Assembly (NCBI GenBank): GCA_937926025.1
Contig: CALANQ010000548.1
Span: 1 to 9,161, forward strand
Origin: an uncultured Acidimicrobiales bacterium
GTDB taxonomy: Bacteria; Actinomycetota; Acidimicrobiia; Acidimicrobiales; Iamiaceae
DNA length: 9,161 nucleotides
Direction of reading: 5' to 3'
Positions 6,287 through 9,161 of the stretch are shown piece by piece. Under the pieces are notes generated by a model. It worked only from the letters and a program-made list of their open reading frames with translations, searched no databases and was not told the DNA's origin. Every line of letters begins with the position of its first letter. Position 1 is the first letter of the stretch. The position numbers and the translations under genes are program-made.

Positions 6287-6823
6287 TCAGGTGGCCCGTC
6301 TCCGCTTCGCCTCGGCTCGCTCCTGCCGTCGTCGCTGCGATCGAGGTGCGCGGCGGCCTCCGCTCGGCTCGTAGCGCTGGTCGAGCCGGCGGTTTCCCGG
6401 GAGCCGCTCGGCCGGCAGGTCGTCGAGGTCGATCAACTGGACGGCGAACGGCCGTCCGTGGCACGGGCAGTGCGGGAAGATCTCGGGCCACCAGGACAGC
6501 AGCCCAGCCCGGACGTTGGTCGGATCGACGGCGAGGACGGCCCAGGACCGGCCCAGGACCTCGAGCACGGACCCAGGGGCCAGGACGCGACCCGCGGCGA
6601 GCTGAGGAGCCAGCGTCTCGAAGAGCCGGTGGGCCACCTCGACCGGTTGATCGAGGACGACGAGCTCGGCATGCCCCGATCGGATCATGCCGACGGTGTA
6701 CGCCCAGCCCACCTTCTGATCGTCGCCTTCGACGGCGACGGCGGTCCAGCCGATCCGGTCGAACTGCTCGCGGAGACGGAGCAGCTCGTCGTGGAACGAT
6801 GTTTCATCACAGAGGTTGCACAT
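6287..6823 (-). CDS. DUF4262 family protein
   Basis: A 178-residue protein. It begins MCNLCD, the CxxC start common in DUF4262 proteins, followed by a helical region, GWTAVAVEGDD (25-35) and the family hallmark GWAYTVGMIRSGHAELVVL (39-57). A second cluster, HCPCHG (118-123), could add metal ligands to C2 and C5. Residues 145-178 are a highly basic tail (RRRQERAEAKRRR), suggesting nucleic-acid or ribosome contact, though this is only composition. The function of DUF4262 is unknown. The ATG at 6823 is supported by the conserved MCxxCD start. No Shine-Dalgarno is visible. The gene is divergent from vapBC and shares its control region, where a TAGAAT hexamer faces this way at 6877-6872. Confidence 0.8.
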   Translation of the reverse strand: MCNLCDETSFHDELLRLREQFDRIGWTAVAVEGDDQKVGWAYTVGMIRSGHAELVVLDQPVEVAHRLFETLAPQLAAGRVLAPGSVLEVLGRSWAVLAVDPTNVRAGLLSWWPEIFPHCPCHGRPFAVQLIDLDDLPAERLPGNRRLDQRYEPSGGRRAPRSQRRRQERAEAKRRRAT

Positions 6824-6836
6824 GCATGGAGCATGC
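6824..6836. repeat. Small palindrome before the DUF4262 start
   Basis: GCATG (6824-6828) and CATGC (6832-6836) flank GAG directly upstream of the DUF4262 ATG. It would form a 5-bp stem at the 5' end of the message. It may be a minor operator or chance. Confidence 0.25.
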
Positions 6837-6867
6837 TGACAAGGTATGAAAAGGAAGCCGGATCGGC

Positions 6868-6898
6868 CGGGATTCTACCGTTGGAGGGTAGAATCCCG
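6868..6898. promoter_or_regulatory. 12-bp perfect palindrome: vapBC operator and divergent promoter
   Basis: Bases 6868-6879 (CGGGATTCTACC) are exactly reverse-complementary to 6887-6898, around a 7-base spacer, and end two bases before the vapB ATG. Each arm contains TAGAAT: plus strand 6889-6894, six bases before the ATG, and minus strand 6877-6872, facing the DUF4262 gene. VapB antitoxins typically bind such palindromes to repress their own promoter. The plus-strand -10 position implies a leaderless vapB mRNA; a GGAGGG at 6883-6888 is 12 bases from the ATG, too far to be ideal. Confidence 0.7.
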
Positions 6899-6900
6899 TC

Positions 6901-7152
6901 ATGCCAACCCTGAACATCAAGGATCCCGAGGTGCATCGAATGGCACACGAACTGGCAGCACGGCGGAGCACCACCGCTACCGGTGCCGTCCGGCAGGCCC
7001 TGCGCGAGGCGCTGGACCGTGACGACGGGCGGCGAGCCGATCGTGTCGGCATGGGCGAACGGCTCCTCGCCATCGCTCGCCAGAGCCAGGCGATCGACAG
7101 TCCGTACCTCACGGATGACGATCTCTACGACGATCTCGGCCTGCCCCGGTGA
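6901..7152 (+). CDS. vapB: VapB-family antitoxin
   Basis: An 83-residue antitoxin. The N-terminus MPTLNIKDPEVHRMAHELAARR is the ribbon-helix-helix type start of the Rv0623-like VapB group (beta strand TLNIKD, then helices, with TTATGAVRQALREAL at about 24-38 as the second helix). The C-terminus is acidic (YLTDDDLYDDLG, 69-80), as expected for the segment that wraps and blocks the toxin. It overlaps vapC by four bases (GTGA). The palindrome directly upstream is the expected autoregulatory site. It neutralises the VapC ribonuclease and represses the operon as a VapBC complex, by family knowledge. Confidence 0.9.
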   Translation: MPTLNIKDPEVHRMAHELAARRSTTATGAVRQALREALDRDDGRRADRVGMGERLLAIARQSQAIDSPYLTDDDLYDDLGLPR

Positions 7153-7529
7153 TCCTCGATTCGAGCGCCATCGTGGCCATCCTCCGCAGCGAGCCCGAGG
7201 CAGCGGAGTTCCGTCGCCTCATCGAAGCGGCCGAGGCGGTGTCGATCTCAGCAGCGACCGTGCTCGAGGTCTCGCTCGTCGTAGGGTCTGACCGCCAGAC
7301 CCTGCTCGATCGGTTCCTCGCCGTCTGCGAAGCGGTCATCGTGCCGGTCGACGAGAGCCAGGCGGTGATCGCTCGGCGCGCCGCGATCCGCTTCGGTCGG
7401 GGTTCGGGATCGCCGGCGAGGCTGAACTTCGGCGACTGCTTCAGCTACGCACTGGCGTCAGCGACCGGCGAACCGCTGCTGTGCAAGGGCGACGACTTCG
7501 TCCACACCGATGTGGAGCTTGCCTGCTGA
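7149..7529 (+). CDS. vapC: VapC-family PIN-domain ribonuclease toxin
   Basis: A 126-residue PIN-domain toxin. The start is a GTG at 7149, inside the vapB stop (GTGA overlap), and gives the standard MILDSSAIVAIL N-terminus. Conserved acidic residues for the metal site are D4 (LDSSA), E40 (SAATVLE), D96 (NFGDCFSYALA) and D115/D116 (LLCKGDDF). All are present, so the toxin appears intact. VapC toxins cut specific RNAs such as initiator tRNA or 23S rRNA; the target here cannot be told. It converges on the SDR gene, with 9 bp between stops. Confidence 0.92.
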   Translation: MILDSSAIVAILRSEPEAAEFRRLIEAAEAVSISAATVLEVSLVVGSDRQTLLDRFLAVCEAVIVPVDESQAVIARRAAIRFGRGSGSPARLNFGDCFSYALASATGEPLLCKGDDFVHTDVELAC

Positions 7530-7538
7530 TCTATGGGG

Positions 7539-8303
7539 TCAGCCCCGCTGGTGCTCGAAGAAGGCCAGCTGCTCGCCGCCACCGTGGACCACGAGGTTGG
7601 CCCCGGTGACGAAGGCGGCCAGTGGGCTGGCCAGGAAGGCCACCGCGTTGCCGATGTCGGTGGGCTCGGCCACCCGGCCGAGCGGGACCGTGGCGCTCAC
7701 CGCGGCGGCGCCCTCGGGTCCGCCGTAGTAGTCCTCGAACACCTCGGTGCGGACCATGCCGGCCGACACCACGTTGAGCCGGACCTTCGGGGCCCACTCC
7801 ATTGCCAGGCTGGTGGTGAGGCTGAGCAGCCCGGCCTTCGCCGCGCCGTACGCAGCGGTCCCGGGAGAGGGCCGGAGGCCCGAGAGGCTGCCGACGCTGA
7901 CGATCGACCCGCCCGACGGCTGCGCCTGCATGACCCGGTTGGCGGCCTGCGCCACGTGGATCGCCGAGGTGAGGTTGAGGGCGATGATCTTGTCGGTGAA
8001 GCGGGGCGACGCGGTGGCCGCCTCGGTGCCCGGCGCTCCGCCCGCGTTGTTGACGGCGATGTCGAGGCGGCCGTGCCGGGCGACCACCTCGTCCACCAGG
8101 GCGTCGACGGACTCCGGGTCGCGCACATCGGCCTGGTGGAACGTCACGCGGTCGGGCAGCGCCCCGTCGTCGGGCACGGTGCGCCCGCACACCGCCACCG
8201 TCGCTCCGGCGGCCAGCAGCCGGTCGGTGATGCCGCGCCCGACGCCGCGGGCTCCGCCCGTCACCAGCGCCACCTGTCCACCAAGGTCGATCTCGATCGT
8301 CAC
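7539..8303 (-). CDS. SDR family NAD(P)-dependent oxidoreductase, steroid-degradation type
   Basis: A 254-residue classical short-chain dehydrogenase. Cofactor motif TGGARGVG (15-22), NNAG (85-88), N110, catalytic S139 (SVGSLSG), Y152 and K156 (YGAAKAG). The end VHGGGEQLAFFEHQRG resembles the VHGGGE...AF ends of mycobacterial SDRs near the KstR2 steroid genes. It likely oxidises or reduces a hydroxyl or keto group on a ring- or acyl-CoA intermediate. D61 follows the ADV motif; the exact cofactor cannot be fixed by eye. The start is a GTG at 8303 (MTIEIDLGGQVALVTGG), which puts TGxxxGxG at the usual distance. The ATG at 8387 lies within the 16-bp inverted repeat and would add a 28-residue Arg/Gly-rich leader not found in the family. 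No Shine-Dalgarno sequence is visible. Divergent from the echA20-like gene, an arrangement I recall for Rv3549c/Rv3550. Confidence 0.88.
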   Translation of the reverse strand: MTIEIDLGGQVALVTGGARGVGRGITDRLLAAGATVAVCGRTVPDDGALPDRVTFHQADVRDPESVDALVDEVVARHGRLDIAVNNAGGAPGTEAATASPRFTDKIIALNLTSAIHVAQAANRVMQAQPSGGSIVSVGSLSGLRPSPGTAAYGAAKAGLLSLTTSLAMEWAPKVRLNVVSAGMVRTEVFEDYYGGPEGAAAVSATVPLGRVAEPTDIGNAVAFLASPLAAFVTGANLVVHGGGEQLAFFEHQRG

Positions 8304-8354
8304 GGCCGCAAGGGTGGCACATCGCCCGCCACCACCCTCGCCCCACCGCCACCG

Positions 8355-8409
8355 CTCGAACTTTCGATGCTCGTCGTTGCCCTGCAACCGTTCGCATCGA
8401 AAGTTCGAG
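8355..8409. repeat. 16-bp perfect inverted repeat with nested hairpin
   Basis: Bases 8355-8370 (CTCGAACTTTCGATGC) are exactly reverse-complementary to 8394-8409. The 23-base loop holds a second hairpin, GTTGC (8376-8380) with GCAAC (8384-8388) around CCT. It sits in the divergent gap between the SDR and echA20-like genes, 52 bp from the SDR start and 62 bp from the crotonase start. It has no T-run and is not needed as a terminator between divergent genes. A regulator site, a cruciform element or a small RNA are possible. Confidence 0.75.
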
Positions 8410-8442
8410 TGGTCGGGGGGTCGGGGCTACGGTGACCGCCGG

Positions 8443-8463
8443 AATCTGACGACCTATCAGAAA
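8443..8463. promoter_or_regulatory. Palindromic operator upstream of the echA20-like gene
   Basis: TCTGA (8445-8449) and TCAGA (8457-8461) are inverted repeats with a 7-base spacer. The 21-base site matches that at 4070-4090 (read toward the DUF35 gene) at 16 of 21 positions: xxTCTGACGxxCxATCAGAAA. It ends 8 bases before the ATG, so a bound protein would block transcription start or the first codons. Confidence 0.72.
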
Positions 8464-8471
8464 GTGTCGCC

Positions 8472-9161
8472 ATGGGGATCACGACGACCGTCGACGAGCG
8501 GGGCATCGCCGAGGTGGTGATGGACAACCCGCCGGTGAACGCGCTGACCGTGGCCGGCTGGTACGAGGTGGCGAAGCAGGTGCGGGCTGCGGGCGACGAC
8601 CCCCAGGTGCGGGTGGTCGTGCTGCGGGCCGAGGGCAAGGGCTTCAACGCCGGGGTCGACATCAAGGAGATGCAGGCGACGGAGGGCTACGACGCCCTCA
8701 TCGGCGCCAACCGGGGCTGCTACGAGGCCTTCGCCGCCGTGTACGAGTGCAAGGTGCCGGTGATCGCGGCGGTCAACGGGTTCTGCGTGGGCGGCGGCAT
8801 CGGCCTGGTGGGCAACGCCGATGTGATCGTGGCGGCGGACGATGCCGTGTTCGGGCTGCCCGAGGTGGACCGGGGCGCCCTCGGTGCGGCCACCCACCTC
8901 AGCCGCCTGGTGCCGCAGCACAAGATGCGGGCGATGGTCTACACGTCGGCCAACGCCACGGCCCAGGAGCTGCATGCGTTCGGGTCGGTGCTCGAGGTCG
9001 TGCCCCAGGCCGAGCTGCGCGATGCGGCCCTCCGGGTGGCCGAGCAGATCGCGGCGAAGTCGCCGACGGTGATCCGGGCGGGCAAGGAGTCGCTGAACGG
9101 GATCGACCTGTGGGACGTGAAGCGCAGCTACCGCTTCGAGCAGGCGTTCACCTTCGAGCTG
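8472..9161 (+). CDS. echA20: EchA20-like crotonase-fold hydrolase of steroid ring degradation (3' end cut by window)
   Basis: The first 230 residues of a crotonase-superfamily protein, open to the window edge; the family runs to about 250. The sequence closely follows M. tuberculosis EchA20 (Rv3550) as I recall it: MGIT start, PPVNA (20-24), GFNAGVDIKEMQ (57-68), ANRGCY (79-84), VNGFCVGGGIGLVGN (101-115), FGLPEVDRGALGAATHLSRLVPQH (127-150) and SYRFEQAFTFEL at the end. FNAGVD and the 107-109 glycines form the oxyanion hole. E131 sits where hydratase Glu164 lies, but the Glu144 position is G111, which fits a hydrolase and not a plain enoyl-CoA hydratase. In Mycobacterium, EchA20 opens a steroid-derived ring (HIEC-CoA) in the rings C/D pathway ahead of IpdAB. 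The ATG has an operator 8 bases upstream and no clear Shine-Dalgarno. Genes for ipdA/ipdB would be expected just beyond the window. Confidence 0.88.
   Translation, partial: MGITTTVDERGIAEVVMDNPPVNALTVAGWYEVAKQVRAAGDDPQVRVVVLRAEGKGFNAGVDIKEMQATEGYDALIGANRGCYEAFAAVYECKVPVIAAVNGFCVGGGIGLVGNADVIVAADDAVFGLPEVDRGALGAATHLSRLVPQHKMRAMVYTSANATAQELHAFGSVLEVVPQAELRDAALRVAEQIAAKSPTVIRAGKESLNGIDLWDVKRSYRFEQAFTFEL

Noticed and set aside
5593..6849. Long plus-strand frame overlapping MtfA copy 2 and DUF4262
   Set aside because: Extremely Arg/Gly-rich and crosses two recognised genes on opposite strands; a shadow.
6901..7529. Horizontal transfer of the VapBC module on composition
   Set aside because: Base composition by eye is only slightly lower in GC than its neighbours, and no flanking repeats or integrase are seen, so this is not claimed.
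8304..8387. Longer SDR start at the ATG at 8387
   Set aside because: It would add 28 residues rich in Arg, Gly and Trp before the normal SDR start, and the ATG sits in the loop of the inverted repeat.
8355..8409. Reading the inverted repeat as an insertion-sequence end pair or MITE
   Set aside because: No target-site duplication or transposase is visible and the arms are only 23 bases apart; kept as an unassigned palindrome.

Overview
The window is GC-rich, densely coded DNA with GTG starts, overlapping stop/start codons and steroid- or lipid-catabolism genes of actinobacterial type. It suggests a high-GC actinomycete. An Acidimicrobiia-like host is my best guess, from the DUF4214 surface protein and the EchA20-type hydrolase; this is inference, not a phylogenetic result.

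Layout. (1) 1-320, plus strand: the tail of an unidentified gene, a strong 17-bp hairpin, and a 38-residue protein that is essentially one C2H2 zinc finger. (2) 327-2216, minus: a secreted protein with RTX-like Asp/Gly repeats and four C-terminal DUF4214-type repeats. (3) 2381-4041, minus: a two-gene operon of a zinc-ribbon/OB-fold (DUF35) protein and an SCP-x/Ltp-type thiolase, joined by a TGATG overlap. (4) 4203-6277, plus: an OmpR-type winged-helix regulator with a shrunken receiver, followed by two tandem MtfA-like (M90) zinc peptidases of equal length, 2 bp apart. (5) 6287-6823, minus: a DUF4262 protein. (6) 6901-7529, plus: a VapBC toxin-antitoxin pair with a 12-bp perfect palindrome just before vapB. 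(7) 7539-8303, minus: an SDR oxidoreductase. (8) 8472 to the end, plus: the 5' part of an echA20-like crotonase of steroid ring degradation.

How they fit together. A near-identical 21-bp inverted repeat (TCTGACG...ATCAGAAA, 16 of 21 positions the same, same orientation to the gene) lies just upstream of both the DUF35/thiolase operon and the echA20-like gene. This suggests one repressor, perhaps TetR-type, controls both as parts of a steroid or acyl-CoA catabolic regulon. The SDR and echA20-like genes are divergent, as I recall for Rv3549c and Rv3550 (echA20) of Mycobacterium tuberculosis. The winged-helix/MtfA/MtfA cluster looks like a separate regulatory-proteolytic unit. VapBC and DUF4262 share a divergent control region.

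No rRNA, tRNA, CRISPR array, insertion sequence or phage gene was seen. No stretch over 300 bp lacks a gene; the longest gaps (2217-2380, 4042-4202, 8304-8471) hold the regulatory sites listed.
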